Source: Paracoccaceae bacterium
Lineage (GTDB): Bacteria > Pseudomonadota > Alphaproteobacteria > Rhodobacterales > Rhodobacteraceae
DNA: 64,000 nucleotides
Assembly (NCBI GenBank): GCA_033344815.1
Contig: JAWPMR010000001.1
Coordinates: forward strand, 3,768,136-3,832,135
Direction of reading: 5' to 3'
Below, in pieces: positions 26,696-36,745 of this stretch. Within the stretch, counting starts at the first letter, position 1. Each line of letters starts with the position of its first letter. Position numbers and translations under genes: made by a program. Below the pieces are notes generated by a model. It worked only from the letters and a program-made list of their open reading frames with translations. It searched no databases and had not been told where the DNA came from.

Positions 26696-27486
26696 TTGCG
26701 CGAAAAGGGCAAGGACAGCGACCAGCCCAGCCGACTGGGACGATCGTCCTGCCATTGCAGGCCGACCTGCATTTCGTCATGGCCCGCTTTGGGCTGCGCG
26801 ATATATGTGCCGAACATCTGATCCCAGATCGAGAGGGCAAAACCATAGTTGCTGTCATGTTCTGCGCGGTGCACGGAATGGTGCACACGGTGCATATCGG
26901 GCGTGACCAGAACGCGCCGCACAATCGCGTCAAGCCAAAGCGGCAGGCGGATGTTGGCGTGATTGAACATCGCGGTGCCATTGAGCATGATCTCAAAGAC
27001 GATAACGGCCAGCGCGGCAGGCCCCAACAGATACACCAGCCCGATTTTCAACAGCATCGACAAAGCTATCTCAACCGGATGAAAGCGAATGGCGGTGGTC
27101 ACATCCATATCCACATCGGCGTGATGGACTTGGTGCAACCGCCACAAAAGCGGCACCTTATGGGTGATCAGATGTTGCAGCCAGATCGCGAAATCGAAAA
27201 TCAGGATGGCAAGGATGAATTCCAACCATACCGGCCAGCCAAGGGCGTTAAACAGCCCCCAGCCTTGCGCGTTTGCATCAAGCGCAGCGCCGACCGCCAG
27301 CAGGGGCAGGGCGAAGGCAATCGCCCGCAGCGTCAAGGTATTTGCAAGGGTAATGCCCCAGTTCGTGACCCAACGGTGGCTACGAGATTGGCTGCGCACC
27401 CGGCGCGGCGCGAGGGCTTCCACCGTCGCCAGAAGCGCAAACAGGCCGAGAAAAATGCCCAGGCGGATGAGGGTTTCGTTTTCCAT
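26692..27486 (-). CDS. Sterol desaturase / fatty acid hydroxylase superfamily protein
   Basis: A membrane di-iron protein of about 264 residues from MENETLIRLGIFLGLFALLA. Hydrophobic segments alternate with histidine boxes: 'WLQHLITHKVPLLWRLHQVHH' region (HxxxH, HxxHH) and 'DMHRVHHSVH'. The superfamily hydroxylates or desaturates lipid chains; the substrate is unknown. Possible upstream starts at 27495 and 27531 exist without a good Shine-Dalgarno. It lies between argB and the ferredoxin gene, and that ferredoxin could supply electrons, but this is inference. Confidence 0.85.
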   Translation of the reverse strand: MENETLIRLGIFLGLFALLATVEALAPRRVRSQSRSHRWVTNWGITLANTLTLRAIAFALPLLAVGAALDANAQGWGLFNALGWPVWLEFILAILIFDFAIWLQHLITHKVPLLWRLHQVHHADVDMDVTTAIRFHPVEIALSMLLKIGLVYLLGPAALAVIVFEIMLNGTAMFNHANIRLPLWLDAIVRRVLVTPDMHRVHHSVHRAEHDSNYGFALSIWDQMFGTYIAQPKAGHDEMQVGLQWQDDRPSRLGWSLSLPFSRK

Positions 27487-27543
27487 GAGGTACATGTAAT
27501 GCAGAGTGCCGCGCGCTCCAAGCGACAGCATGACACATCTGCG

Positions 27544-28407
27544 TCAGTCTGCGCGAATGATCGAGCCGGCACCATGTTCGGTAAACAACTCCAACAGGCA
27601 GGCGTTGGGCGCGCGCCCATCCAGAATGACCGCTGCCCGGACACCGCCCGCGATGGCGTCCAATGCCGTTTCGGTCTTTGGTATCATGCCGCCCGCAATG
27701 GTGCCGTCCGCTGTCATATCGCGGATCTGGCCCGCACTGAGTTCAGTGACCACCTCGCCAGCGGTGTTCTTGACGCCTGCAACATCCGTGAGCAGCAACA
27801 GGCGATCCGCCTTCAGCGCAGCCGCAACGGCCCCTGCGGCGGTATCGCCATTGATGTTGAAGGTCTCCCCGGTATGGCCCATGCCCAAGGGCGCGATGAC
27901 CGGGATGTATTCCTTGTCCGTCAAATCCCGCAAAAGCCGGGGATTTACCACATCTGGCGTGCCAACAAAGCCCAACTCCGGATCGGTCTGCGAACAGGTG
28001 ATCAAGCCGCCATCCTTGCCTGAAAGGCCCACAGCGCGCCCGCCCTGAACGTTGATCGCCTGTACGATGCGTTTGTTCACCAGACCGCTCAACACCATTT
28101 CAACCACCTCCATGGTGGCCGCATCGGTGACGCGTTTTCCGTTCACAAACTCCGACGTGATCTGCAACTTGTCGAGCATCGCATTGATCATCGGTCCGCC
28201 GCCATGCACGATAACCGGATTCACCCCAACCTGGCGCATTAGCACAACATCGCGCGCGAACTCATCCATGGCCTCATCACTGCCCATGGCATGACCGCCG
28301 AGCTTAATGACAACGGTCGCATCGGCATAGCGTTGCAGGTACGGCAGTGCCTTGTTGAGGGTGCTGGCGGTGGCAATCCAATCGCGGTTCATATCTTGCG
28401 TCTTCAT
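27544..28407 (-). CDS. argB: Acetylglutamate kinase
   Basis: A 287-residue amino-acid-kinase-fold enzyme that phosphorylates N-acetyl-L-glutamate in arginine synthesis. Diagnostic parts are '[19 protein letters not shown]' near residue 32, '[17 protein letters not shown]', '[19 protein letters not shown]' and 'LTDVAGVKN'. The N-terminal helix (about 1-28) resembles that of arginine-inhibited hexameric enzymes. It stands 59 bases after engB on the same strand. Confidence 0.95.
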   Translation of the reverse strand: MKTQDMNRDWIATASTLNKALPYLQRYADATVVIKLGGHAMGSDEAMDEFARDVVLMRQVGVNPVIVHGGGPMINAMLDKLQITSEFVNGKRVTDAATMEVVEMVLSGLVNKRIVQAINVQGGRAVGLSGKDGGLITCSQTDPELGFVGTPDVVNPRLLRDLTDKEYIPVIAPLGMGHTGETFNINGDTAAGAVAAALKADRLLLLTDVAGVKNTAGEVVTELSAGQIRDMTADGTIAGGMIPKTETALDAIAGGVRAAVILDGRAPNACLLELFTEHGAGSIIRAD

Positions 28408-28466
28408 CTTTGGGCCTTGATCCCTGTGGTTATGAGCGCAGGCGCGCCGGGGTGCAAGCCGCCCGC

Positions 28467-29120
28467 CTATTCCAATGTGGCGATGATCGCGCGCAGGGTG
28501 GGAATGCCCCAGCCTTTCTCGCTGGAGGTGACCACAATCTCGGGAAAGGCTGCGGGGTGTTTTGCCAAAGCACCGCGCACCTGATCGAGCACTTTGGCGC
28601 GTTCAACCTCTTTGACCTTGTCCGCCTTTGTAAGCACGACCTGAAACGTAACGGCAGCACTGTCGAGAAGGCTGAGAATTTCGCTATCCACTTTTTTGAC
28701 GCCGTGACGCGCATCAATCAGCACGAAGGCACGGCGCAGGGTCTGGCGACCGGACAAATACTGTTTCAGCAGACGTTGCCATTTTTCAACTACCGCGAGG
28801 GGGGCATTGGCATAGCCATAGCCGGGCAAATCCACCAGATAATGCGCATCGCCAGCGGTGAAAAAATTGATCTCCTGCGTCCGGCCCGGCGTGTTTGAGG
28901 CGCGCGCCAAACCCTTGCGGCCGGTCAAGGCATTGATCAGGGAAGATTTGCCGACATTGGAACGCCCGGCAAAACAAACTTCCATCCGGTCTGGGTCTGG
29001 CAAACCGGACATCGCAACCACACCTTTGACGAAGTCGGTCTCGCCTGCAAAAAGCAACCGTCCCTTTTCAGCCGTTATGGCATCAGGTTCTTCAACAACG
29101 GGGAAGGGCAGTTGCATCAC
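28467..29120 (-). CDS. engB: Ribosome biogenesis GTPase EngB (YsxC/YihA)
   Basis: A 217-residue TRAFAC GTPase: G1 'GRSNVGKSS' at about residues 52-60, G2 '[12 protein letters not shown]', G3 'DLPGYGYA', G4 'LTKADKV', G5 'TSSEKGWG'. EngB is required for 50S maturation. Either of the two adjacent ATG codons could start it. Its first codons overlap the end of the MOSC gene by four bases, placing it in the yidC-MOSC-engB run typical of alphaproteobacteria. Confidence 0.95.
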   Translation of the reverse strand: MMQLPFPVVEEPDAITAEKGRLLFAGETDFVKGVVAMSGLPDPDRMEVCFAGRSNVGKSSLINALTGRKGLARASNTPGRTQEINFFTAGDAHYLVDLPGYGYANAPLAVVEKWQRLLKQYLSGRQTLRRAFVLIDARHGVKKVDSEILSLLDSAAVTFQVVLTKADKVKEVERAKVLDQVRGALAKHPAAFPEIVVTSSEKGWGIPTLRAIIATLE

Positions 29121-29854
29121 AGGACCTCGATGGGATCACCAAGTGCGATGTTTCCGCCCTTGATCACTTCTGCGCGCACGCTGAAATCCTGATGACCCCA
29201 GTGTTTCAAAGCGCCAAGCGTGTCGGCATCGCGTTCGCCGGTCTCGGGATTCGCCGTGGTCGCAAGGCACCGATCCGTCCGTTCCCGCACGCGCAAGATG
29301 CACTCGCCGATGCGGACATCGCGACCCATCCAGTCAAATTCCACCCAAGGTTCGGCACCATCAAACCAGACATTGCCGCGCCAACGGTGGATTGAGAGGT
29401 CTTGCCCCATCTGTTCTTCTACGGATTTGTGCGACGCCAGATTGCACAGGGTCACGGAGGGAAAATCGCTGTCTGTGAAGCCGCGATTATCAAGTCGTAT
29501 GATCCGGTCGGGCAGGGCACGGTCCTGCGGCACAAGAGGCATAACCCATTCAATGAGCTTATCCGCCTCCGTGTCCGGATGAAAGCTCAGATCCGGAAGG
29601 TCGGGATGAGACAGGCTTAGGATTTCCCGTTCCTCATCCAATCGGGAGGAAATCGCCAGCAATCCCGGCGCTTTTGAACCACGGCTGAAATTTGCACAAG
29701 GCGCCCAAGCGCTGCCATCAGCTTTGGACGCATCATGCGCCACAGCCCAAAGCCGATCATAAGGCATGGCGTGTGCCGGGCTCAACACAACTGCGTCAAG
29801 CGCTTCCCGGCCATGGCTTTTGAGGGGATGGCGCAGGATATGAGTGATTTTCAT
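29117..29854 (-). CDS. MOSC-domain protein
   Basis: A 245-residue protein with an N-terminal beta-barrel region ('THILRHPLKSHGREALDAVV') and a C-terminal MOSC domain ('NVWFDGAEPWVEFDWMGRDV', 'RVRERTDRCLATTANPETGE'), where the cysteine in 'DRCLATT' matches the conserved molybdenum-cofactor/persulfide cysteine. Such proteins handle molybdenum-cofactor-linked or sulfur-transfer chemistry; the exact role is unknown. It overlaps yidC and engB by four bases each. Confidence 0.85.
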   Translation of the reverse strand: MKITHILRHPLKSHGREALDAVVLSPAHAMPYDRLWAVAHDASKADGSAWAPCANFSRGSKAPGLLAISSRLDEEREILSLSHPDLPDLSFHPDTEADKLIEWVMPLVPQDRALPDRIIRLDNRGFTDSDFPSVTLCNLASHKSVEEQMGQDLSIHRWRGNVWFDGAEPWVEFDWMGRDVRIGECILRVRERTDRCLATTANPETGERDADTLGALKHWGHQDFSVRAEVIKGGNIALGDPIEVL

Positions 29855-31674
29855 CCGTCCGGGTCCGGTTTGGATTTTTTAGCGAAACCGCCTTTGATAT
29901 TCCCGAACACGTCCGGCTTGTATCCCTGGCTGCGCATGATCAAATATTGCTGTGTGAATGTGATCGTATTGTTTGCAATCCAGTAGACTACGAGTCCGCT
30001 TGCAAAACTACCCAGCATGAACATGAACACCCACGGCATCCATGCGAAAATCATCTGCTGCGTCGGATCCGTGGGCGCCGGGTTCAGCTTTTGTTGCAAC
30101 CACATCGAGATGCCGAGCAAAAGCGGCAAGATACCAATGAAGATCAGCGCCATGATCGATCCTGGTTCGGGCCCATTGAGCGGGAGCAACCCAAAAAAGT
30201 TCATCAGGGATGTCGGATCCGGCGCGCTAAGATCCTGAAACGGGCCAAAGAAGGGGGCGTGACGCAATTCAATGGTCACAAAGATCACTTTATAGAGTGA
30301 GAAAAAGATTGGGATTTGCAACAGGATCGGCAGACATCCAGCCGCCGGGTTTACTTTTTCCCGCTTGTACAGCTCCATCATGCCCTGCTGCATTTTTTGA
30401 CGATCGTCGCCAGCCTCTTCCTTCAGTTTTTCCATTTGCGGCTGAAGCTCTTTCATTTTCGCCATGGAAACGTAGGATTTATAAGCCAATGGGAAAAGAA
30501 TAGCCTTGATGATCAGCGTCAAACCGATGATCGCCCAGCCCATGTTGCCAATAAGTTTGTTCAACTCATGCAGCAGCCAGAAAATTGGTTTTGTCAGGAA
30601 AAAGAACCAGCCCCAGTCGATGCTATCGATGAATTTTGGCACACCGGTGGATTCGTATTCACGCAGCATTGCCCATTCCTTTGCACCTGCAAAGAGCTGT
30701 GTGGTGATCTCGAAGGAAGACCCGCTTTCGATGGTTTGGGTCGGCATACGCGTGACGGCGCGGTAAACGTCCGTTCGCGCATCATAGGTGAGAGCCTGAT
30801 CGAATGTCTGGCCTGCCAGCGGTATCAGAATTGCCTGCCAGAAGTGATCGGTAAAGCCAATCCAGCCTGAAGTGACGTCTTCTTTCACAATTGCCTGACG
30901 ACCCCACTTTGGGTCCATTTCGGCCTCTGCGATCTCATCCCAATCGGTCTCTGTCAATTCTTCATTGGCTATTGCAACGGCGCCTTCGTGAAGGATGAAA
31001 AAGTTCTCAAGATCATCTGGTGTGGTATGCTGAACGATCATGCCATAGGGGGCCACGCTGATCGCCGCGTCACCCGCGTTCGCAACAGATTGTGTGAGCG
31101 AAAACATATAGTTGTCATCAACCGATATGGTGCGCGAAAACACCTGCCCGGCATCGTTATCCCATGTCAATGTAATTGGCTGGTCAAGGCCAAGAGTTTC
31201 GCCCGCGCTCAAGGACCATTCCGTTTCGGGCCCGGGTACGGCGGAAGGTTCGATCCCAGCGCCGGCAGCCCAGCCTTGCAACGCATAATAAGCGTCATTG
31301 GTGCCTTGAGGAGACAACATCGTGACGATGGTGGCATCTTCGGCCAGCGTGGTCTGATAATCCTTGAGTTTCAGATCATCGATACGTCCTCCCACCAGGG
31401 AGATCGAACCCGTGATGCGTGACGTTTCTATTGGGACGCGAGGCGCATTCTCAAGTGACGTGTCGGTCGATTGTGTGGGCGTACTGAGCGGCGCTGCGGC
31501 GGTCGATTCCGGCGCGGCCGGGATTGCTGTCCCGTTGGAGTTTGTGGCTTGCTCCGCCGGCAACGTATCGAGCGGCACTTCAGGTTCTGGTGGGGGGAAA
31601 AGAACAAACCACACCAGAATAACAATGAAACTGAGTGCCGTTGCAAGAATGAGGTTCTTGTTCTGATCGTCCAT
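29851..31674 (-). CDS. yidC: Membrane protein insertase YidC
   Basis: A 607-residue protein starting MDDQNKNLILATALSFIVIL, with an N-terminal membrane anchor, a large periplasmic domain (about 60-355) and five C-terminal helices. The conserved core has 'GNMGWAIIGLTLIIKAILFP', 'KEEAGDDRQKMQQGMMELYK', 'KVNPAAGCLPILLQIPIFF' and 'PTQQMIFAWMPWVFMFML'. YidC inserts membrane proteins alone or with SecYEG. The frame opens four codons earlier; AGGTGG precedes the chosen start. It heads the yidC-MOSC-engB unit. Confidence 0.96.
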   Translation of the reverse strand: MDDQNKNLILATALSFIVILVWFVLFPPPEPEVPLDTLPAEQATNSNGTAIPAAPESTAAAPLSTPTQSTDTSLENAPRVPIETSRITGSISLVGGRIDDLKLKDYQTTLAEDATIVTMLSPQGTNDAYYALQGWAAGAGIEPSAVPGPETEWSLSAGETLGLDQPITLTWDNDAGQVFSRTISVDDNYMFSLTQSVANAGDAAISVAPYGMIVQHTTPDDLENFFILHEGAVAIANEELTETDWDEIAEAEMDPKWGRQAIVKEDVTSGWIGFTDHFWQAILIPLAGQTFDQALTYDARTDVYRAVTRMPTQTIESGSSFEITTQLFAGAKEWAMLREYESTGVPKFIDSIDWGWFFFLTKPIFWLLHELNKLIGNMGWAIIGLTLIIKAILFPLAYKSYVSMAKMKELQPQMEKLKEEAGDDRQKMQQGMMELYKREKVNPAAGCLPILLQIPIFFSLYKVIFVTIELRHAPFFGPFQDLSAPDPTSLMNFFGLLPLNGPEPGSIMALIFIGILPLLLGISMWLQQKLNPAPTDPTQQMIFAWMPWVFMFMLGSFASGLVVYWIANNTITFTQQYLIMRSQGYKPDVFGNIKGGFAKKSKPDPDG

Positions 31675-31833
31675 AGGGACAGCCACCTGATCTGTTTGAT
31701 ATCAGCGTGGGTTCAACAGAGTGCAGCCACAAAGGTCAAGCGGAATCGCGGATTTTGTTCGAATTCTGACCGCCGGACCTAAAACGGTTTCGAATATTGA
31801 TCGAGCATCTGATTGTCGGGCGCTATAACACCT

Positions 31834-33381
31834 TCACCCTGTGCGGTTGCCAATGATACGCGGCACATCCTGCAATTTTGCGTTATGCGCAGCTATCCAG
31901 TCGAGAGTTTGGTCAAATGGCATCGGTTTGCCAATGCCGAAACCCTGAACATGATCGCATCCCAGTTGCGCCAGAAGTGCGTGCTCGCCGACCGTCTCAA
32001 CGCCTTCCGCGAGTGTTTCCACATTCAGTCGTTCGGCCATTGTCAAAATCGCGCTGATCATGCGTTGCTGTTCCGGATCCCGATCCGCCTTCATGACAAA
32101 AGAGCGATCAATCTTGATACGGCTGACAGAGAATTTCCGGATCGAGGCAATTGACGCGTGCCCTGTGCCAAAGTCATCCAGGTCGACGCTACAACCAAGC
32201 TGACCCAACCCATTGATGTTGCGCGTAATCACATCTTCGGGGGCACCGGCGACAACCGTTTCCAACACTTCCACCGTCAGGCGATCGGGTGTGAGGTCAA
32301 ATCGGTCAAGTTCCCACTTCACTTTATCCACCAGCCTGGGATTTTTTAACTCTGGCCCTGCAAAATTGACTCCCACTTTGGGGACCACAACGCCCGCGTT
32401 GTCCCAGTCCTTGAGCGCATTGAACGCCCAAAACATCATGACTTCCGCCAGGCGTTCCAACATATCGGCTTGCTCAATTGCGGGCAAGAAATCCACCGGA
32501 GAAATCATCCCGCGTTCAGGGTGGATCCACCTTGCCAAGGCCTCAAACCCGGTGACGAGCCCTGTATCCGTTGAGATCTGTGGTTGGAACCACGGTATAA
32601 TCTGGCCGCTTTCCAAAGCGTTGGCGACTTCTTCGCGTAATTCCGCCTTGGTTTCTGATTTTTTGCGCATCTCTTCAGAAAAGGCTCTGATGGCGCTGGG
32701 GCCGTGGTTTTGGGCTTCGCGCAGCGCGGCGCTTGCCGCTACCACCCATTTCTCGGATGAGCCGTTTCGAACACGGCTATGTTGACAAAATCCAACGGAA
32801 GACGTGATGTAAACTGCGGTACCATCAATGGAAATCGGTTCTTCCAAGGTCGCTTGCATGCGGCCTGCGAGCTGAATGCACAACTCCAGATCCAATTGAC
32901 GCACCGGCTCCAGGCAAATCGAAAATTTGCTGTCTCCCGACTGTGTGATCGCGTCATCGTCTCTGAAAATTGCAACCAGACGTTCACCAACGCGTTTGAC
33001 GACTGCATCGATTGCGGATTGACCATACTGGTCTATAAGTTCCTCAAAATCGTCGATTTCGATCCTGAAGATTGCGCTGGTCAGGGTTGTTTCCTGGGCT
33101 TTTTCAAAAACTTCCTTGGAGATTTTTTCGAAACTCCGCCGATCAATCAGACCAGCCGATGTCCTGGTTTTTCCCAAAATGGCGCGAATGCGTGTCTGTC
33201 CGCCGACGACGAGGTAAATGAGCGGCGTAATCACCGCTGCGCTCATCAGGGCCCTGTCTCCACCGGCCCAGTAGATGCCAAGAGACGCGGCAGGCAAGAA
33301 CGCAATCGTTGCAGGTCGCATAAGGAAACTTGCGGTTTTCTCTCGAAATTGCGACCAGTTTTCACTGAAAACCTTTGCCAT
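31834..33381 (-). CDS. Membrane GGDEF-EAL protein with degenerate GGDEF and intact EAL
   Basis: A 515-residue protein: two membrane segments (about 22-40 and 45-62), a GGDEF domain (about 75-235) and an EAL domain (about 250-505). The GGDEF site reads SGDSKF (148-153), so cyclase activity should be lost. The EAL domain keeps 'EALARW' (280), 'NFAGPEL', 'EVLETV', 'DLDDFGTG', 'KIDRSF', 'EGVET' and 'QGFGIGKPM', so it should be an active cyclic-di-GMP phosphodiesterase. It is a single-gene unit. Confidence 0.9.
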   Translation of the reverse strand: MAKVFSENWSQFREKTASFLMRPATIAFLPAASLGIYWAGGDRALMSAAVITPLIYLVVGGQTRIRAILGKTRTSAGLIDRRSFEKISKEVFEKAQETTLTSAIFRIEIDDFEELIDQYGQSAIDAVVKRVGERLVAIFRDDDAITQSGDSKFSICLEPVRQLDLELCIQLAGRMQATLEEPISIDGTAVYITSSVGFCQHSRVRNGSSEKWVVAASAALREAQNHGPSAIRAFSEEMRKKSETKAELREEVANALESGQIIPWFQPQISTDTGLVTGFEALARWIHPERGMISPVDFLPAIEQADMLERLAEVMMFWAFNALKDWDNAGVVVPKVGVNFAGPELKNPRLVDKVKWELDRFDLTPDRLTVEVLETVVAGAPEDVITRNINGLGQLGCSVDLDDFGTGHASIASIRKFSVSRIKIDRSFVMKADRDPEQQRMISAILTMAERLNVETLAEGVETVGEHALLAQLGCDHVQGFGIGKPMPFDQTLDWIAAHNAKLQDVPRIIGNRTG

Positions 33382-33714
33382 ACGACGTCCTATTCAATCC
33401 GGTGCCTCTTGCACAATTGACGTCAAATTATGCAGCTACCAATGACACTTCGGTTAACAGCGGTGTTTCAAGTGCGACTGGATTGAATAAAAATGTATCC
33501 AACGCAGACATACCTCTGGGCTTCCAAGTGCGTCGCATCTGAAAAAACAGACCAGCACGATTTATCGAGACGGCTTAGGATTTCACGAATGACAAGTTGC
33601 ACGCTCAGCTGGTCCGCGCCTTTGCGCGACTGTTTTTGTCAAGCACAAGACCTCTTTTCCAAGTGCTGTCTTCGCACCACGCCCTCCCACTTGCGATATG
33701 ACCCTGAAGAAAAT
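33382..33714. other. Non-coding interval upstream of the EAL gene
   Basis: Contains the reverse-strand EAL promoter region and, on the right, the start of the decayed ttcA copy. No gene or clear promoter recognised; short frames here have no family resemblance. Confidence 0.35.
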
Positions 33715-34170
33715 CATCCCTATGTTTCAGTGCGCCGCAGTCGACGGAATTCCACAAGCATAGAAAATTGGATCGTGCGTCATGTCCGCGAAGCCGTCGA
33801 GAGATCTGGGATGGTTCAAGGAAGTTAAGGACGCAGGCTTTTTTGCCTGTGTGACAGCAAGGACAGCTACACCTTGCTTGCGATGCTTTATGAATTGGAA
33901 TTGTGCAGCTTCCTCCGAGGCGAACTCTTCGCCTGTAACTTGGGCCGGCCAGGTTTTCCAACGGCAATTTTGCTGAAGTTGCCTGAAGCGAATGGTGGTA
34001 CCGCACCGGATCGGATACCAGGACACTTTTTCCATCGTCATAAGCAAGACACCCGAGGGCCAGATCTTTTTGTGCGCCGTGTTCATCCTTGCGGGGGAAC
34101 CTTTGCTGGATGGCGCGCGGAGTGGGAAGCGGTCGTGCTTGGTCATCACAGACAGAATCTACATCAGCTA
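33715..34170 (+). pseudogene. Decayed, inverted partial copy of ttcA
   Basis: Frameshifted pieces match the intact TtcA encoded on the other strand at 34286-35164. At 33715 'HPYVSV...IVRHVREAVERSGMV' equals 'HPLFHG...[15 protein letters not shown]'. Then '[15 protein letters not shown]' equals '[15 protein letters not shown]', 'ACNLGRPGFPTAILLKLPE' equals '[19 protein letters not shown]', and 'VVLGHHRQN' equals 'VVLGHHRDD'. The PP-loop SGG is lost and frames are broken. The copy lies tail-to-tail with the intact gene and lacks the last third. Confidence 0.85.
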
Positions 34171-34285
34171 TGCAAAACAGAAATCGCACCAGACGGAAGA
34201 AATCTGCATTGCTAGCCTGGGAGTCTGTCGGTGCATATCATTGCTCAGACACGAATTTCTGTGCGCGAATATGTGCGAAACGCTT

Positions 34286-35164
34286 TTAGTTTTCCTGCGA
34301 TTCTGTGTCCCCTTGGACAGTCTTGTCATTCAGGCTGGTGCCGCGTGCTAGCTGTGAAAAGTCCCAGAGTTTTGGATCCAGCAAGTGCGAAGGGCGTGCA
34401 TTCATCAACGCCCGAAACATGACTTGTCGTCGGCCGGGGCTGTTCTTTTCCCAGTCATCAAGAATCTGTTTAACTTGCTGCCGCTGCAGTCCATCCTGAC
34501 TTCCACACAGGTCACAGGGAATAATTGGGTAGTTCATGGCTTGGGCAAATCGCTCGCAATCCTTCTCTGAAACATGTGCAAGCGGACGAAGAACAAATAG
34601 ATCGCCCTCATCATTCACCAGTTTTGGCGGCATTGTTGCCAGCCTCCCGCCGTGAAAAAGGTTCATGAAAAAGGTTTCCAAGATGTCATCCCTATGGTGG
34701 CCAAGGACGACGGCGCTACACCCCTCCTCTCGTGCAACCCTGTAAAGATTCCCACGGCGCAAACGTGAACACAGCGCACAAAATGTCCGGCCTTCCGGTA
34801 TCTTGTCCATGACGATGGAATAGGTGTCTTGGTATTCGATCCGGTGCGGTACGCCCATCTTTTCGAGGAATTCCGGCAGCACCGTCGCCGGGAACCCGGG
34901 CTGCCCTTGATCGAGGTTGCAGACCAGGATGTCGACCGGCAAGAGCCCTCGCCATTTCAACTCGTGCAGTGCTGCAAGCAGCGTATAACTATCCTTGCCG
35001 CCAGACAGGCAGACGAGCCAACGCGCATCACGTTCTTCAACCATGCCGTATTGCTCGACCGCTTCGCGCACCAAACGCGTTATCCGCTTGCGCAGTTTGC
35101 GGAATTCGGTCGTTTGGGGTGCTCCATGAAAGAGCGGATGAATTTCTTGGGCTAGATCAGACAC
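34286..35164 (-). CDS. ttcA: tRNA 2-thiocytidine(32) synthetase TtcA
   Basis: A 292-residue protein from a GTG at 35164 ([20 protein letters not shown]); a longer frame to 35239 has no family match. The PP-loop '[12 protein letters not shown]' is at about 52-63; '[10 protein letters not shown]' gives the CxxC pair and 'CDLCGSQ' the second cysteine pair expected for the 4Fe-4S cluster. TtcA thiolates C32 of some tRNAs using ATP. A decayed inverted copy (33715-34170) ends 115 bases past its stop, suggesting old duplication or recombination here. Confidence 0.93.
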   Translation of the reverse strand: MSDLAQEIHPLFHGAPQTTEFRKLRKRITRLVREAVEQYGMVEERDARWLVCLSGGKDSYTLLAALHELKWRGLLPVDILVCNLDQGQPGFPATVLPEFLEKMGVPHRIEYQDTYSIVMDKIPEGRTFCALCSRLRRGNLYRVAREEGCSAVVLGHHRDDILETFFMNLFHGGRLATMPPKLVNDEGDLFVLRPLAHVSEKDCERFAQAMNYPIIPCDLCGSQDGLQRQQVKQILDDWEKNSPGRRQVMFRALMNARPSHLLDPKLWDFSQLARGTSLNDKTVQGDTESQEN

Positions 35165-35989
35165 AATACACTGCCTATGCGAAAGAATGAGGTTTCGAAA
35201 GTGCCTATTGTCAACAGGCTGGTAGTGCTGGGATACCAACTGAGCGCTTTGTAAGGCATATTTGGAGGGATATCAGAGCAAGCTGACCGATGCTCTTTAT
35301 CAGGGGATTGAAATCTCCATCCTCGAGCATTTTGCGGAGAGCGCCAGCGGTCAGTTGATCTTTGCAACCTCAGTGTTCTCACGAAGACAAGTCTGACGTC
35401 GTCAAATCAGGTGCTCCGTCGGCCATTCGTTCTGTTTTTAAAGGATTAAATACAAGCTGAACCTGCTGTTCTTGTCGGAGGCCCTCAGGCGGTCAGGATA
35501 TTGGGATTTGGCAAAGGAGAGCTTAGGGAGAGGAGGTCTGGACGAATTATATGCGCGTGCCGTGCGTATGGTCTTGCGTAAAGAGAGTGGGTATCAAAGT
35601 CGTTCATGGCCAACCTGCCGGATTCGGCTTCGGACAAGGCGAACTCGCCGTTTCGCGTATCAGGATCTGGCCCACTTTGGATGCCCGATTTTCCAGGCCT
35701 GTCCGCATGGCGCGGATTTGGCTATGTGGCTCTCGGTATCGACAGTTTTTACTCACTGGACCGTCACTTGAAAGGCGGCGATGTCCCAAGACAACCGGTT
35801 CGTCCCCGATGCTTAGGATCAGGACAATTACGTTCGCCGAGCTGCTGAACGGCGCCTGCACCCCTCTGATCGCGGCTGCCAATATATGTATCCAGCAAAA
35901 CCGCAGAGGGTTCAGTTTGCTCACTTGCTTCACAAGCACAATTAGCGATTTGCCGTTGTTTGTTGGACTGCAAAGCTTCAACGGATCGC
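35165..35989. other. Gene-poor interval between ttcA and the IS3 remnant
   Basis: About 825 bases without a recognisable intact gene. A forward open frame at 35472-35771 (reading LSEALRRSGYWDLAKESLG near its start) may be a scrap of a lost gene, but I cannot name it. The rest reads as broken frames, consistent with DNA decayed after mobile-element activity. Confidence 0.4.
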
Positions 35990-36206
35990 GAGGTCTGGCG
36001 ACAAACCCTTTCGCGCCCGTGCACGACATCTGCGCTCTGCCATACAAACACAGGTAGGCAGGCCCACACAGGCGGAAGTGCGTGTCAAAAAGCGCCAAGA
36101 TGCGCAGCGTCTTGCCCAAGGCGCGCTGGTCTTGGACGATGCCCACAGTCCAAGCATCATTTAGCCCGACGGCCATTTGGCGGTTTCCCCCGAGCTTTGC
36201 TTTCAC
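35990..36206 (-). pseudogene. Degraded IS3-type transposase (OrfB) fragment
   Basis: The reverse strand from 36206 reads VKAKLGGNRQMAVGLNDAWT, then GIVQDQRALGKTLRILALFDTH, which matches the IS3 OrfB core (typically 'VKAKLREDRQEAVGPNDVWAMDFV...LRILTVVDT'). After a frameshift at about 36070, 'ADVV....ERVCRQ' matches the next OrfB block ('GEDVV.TLERVCRQ'). The first catalytic Asp (WAMDFV) is replaced (WTVGIV), and the DDE triad is not complete. It is a relic flanking the accessory island. Confidence 0.75.
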
Positions 36207-36745
36207 CGGGCGCTTCGAGCGCTTTTCTATGAAGTGCAAACACAGGGTCCGAACATCGCTGATCATTGGCTTGACGCCAGATTTGGTTGATGCGCGCCGC
36301 GTCAATCATTCCAATCAAAGCATCAAAAATTGCCGACATATCCCGTGATGTGTTTCGGATGATGGGAGAATGCAAGGGACGGGCTTGATGAAATCAGAAA
36401 GAGGCCATCGCTGCAGGTTTTGCTGAATGGTATTGACGCGAATTTTCGGCAGGATGGTGCTGGCATCCGTCTTATCTTGACTTGGCGGTCAATTGCACGG
36501 CGGTGACCAGAGATCGCGTTTTTCCAAAGGTTGCCAGTACCTTCGGTGACAGCACTTACGGAAGTAGAACCAAAACGTATGTGCCGCCAGCGCGCGGGAT
36601 CAGTTGCAGTGACGGTAGAGCGGCCGAGGGTCGCATCGAGTTTCGTGCCCTGCGTGGCACTGGCGAGCGCCGGGATCTCGCGCCTTGATGATGCTGACAG
36701 TCTCAAGGATTGCAGAGGAAATCCATCTCACGCCGGCGTAGGTAG
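36207..36745. other. Decayed interval between IS3 remnant and island operon
   Basis: 540 bases with only broken frames. Position suggests the rest of the IS3 element and the island edge; no inverted-repeat end was identified by eye. The stop of the PIN-domain gene is at 36746. Confidence 0.35.

Noticed and set aside
26755-28023. A 422-codon forward frame across the desaturase-like gene and argB
   Set aside because: It spans the complement of two recognised genes and has low-complexity Q/R-rich content typical of antisense frames.
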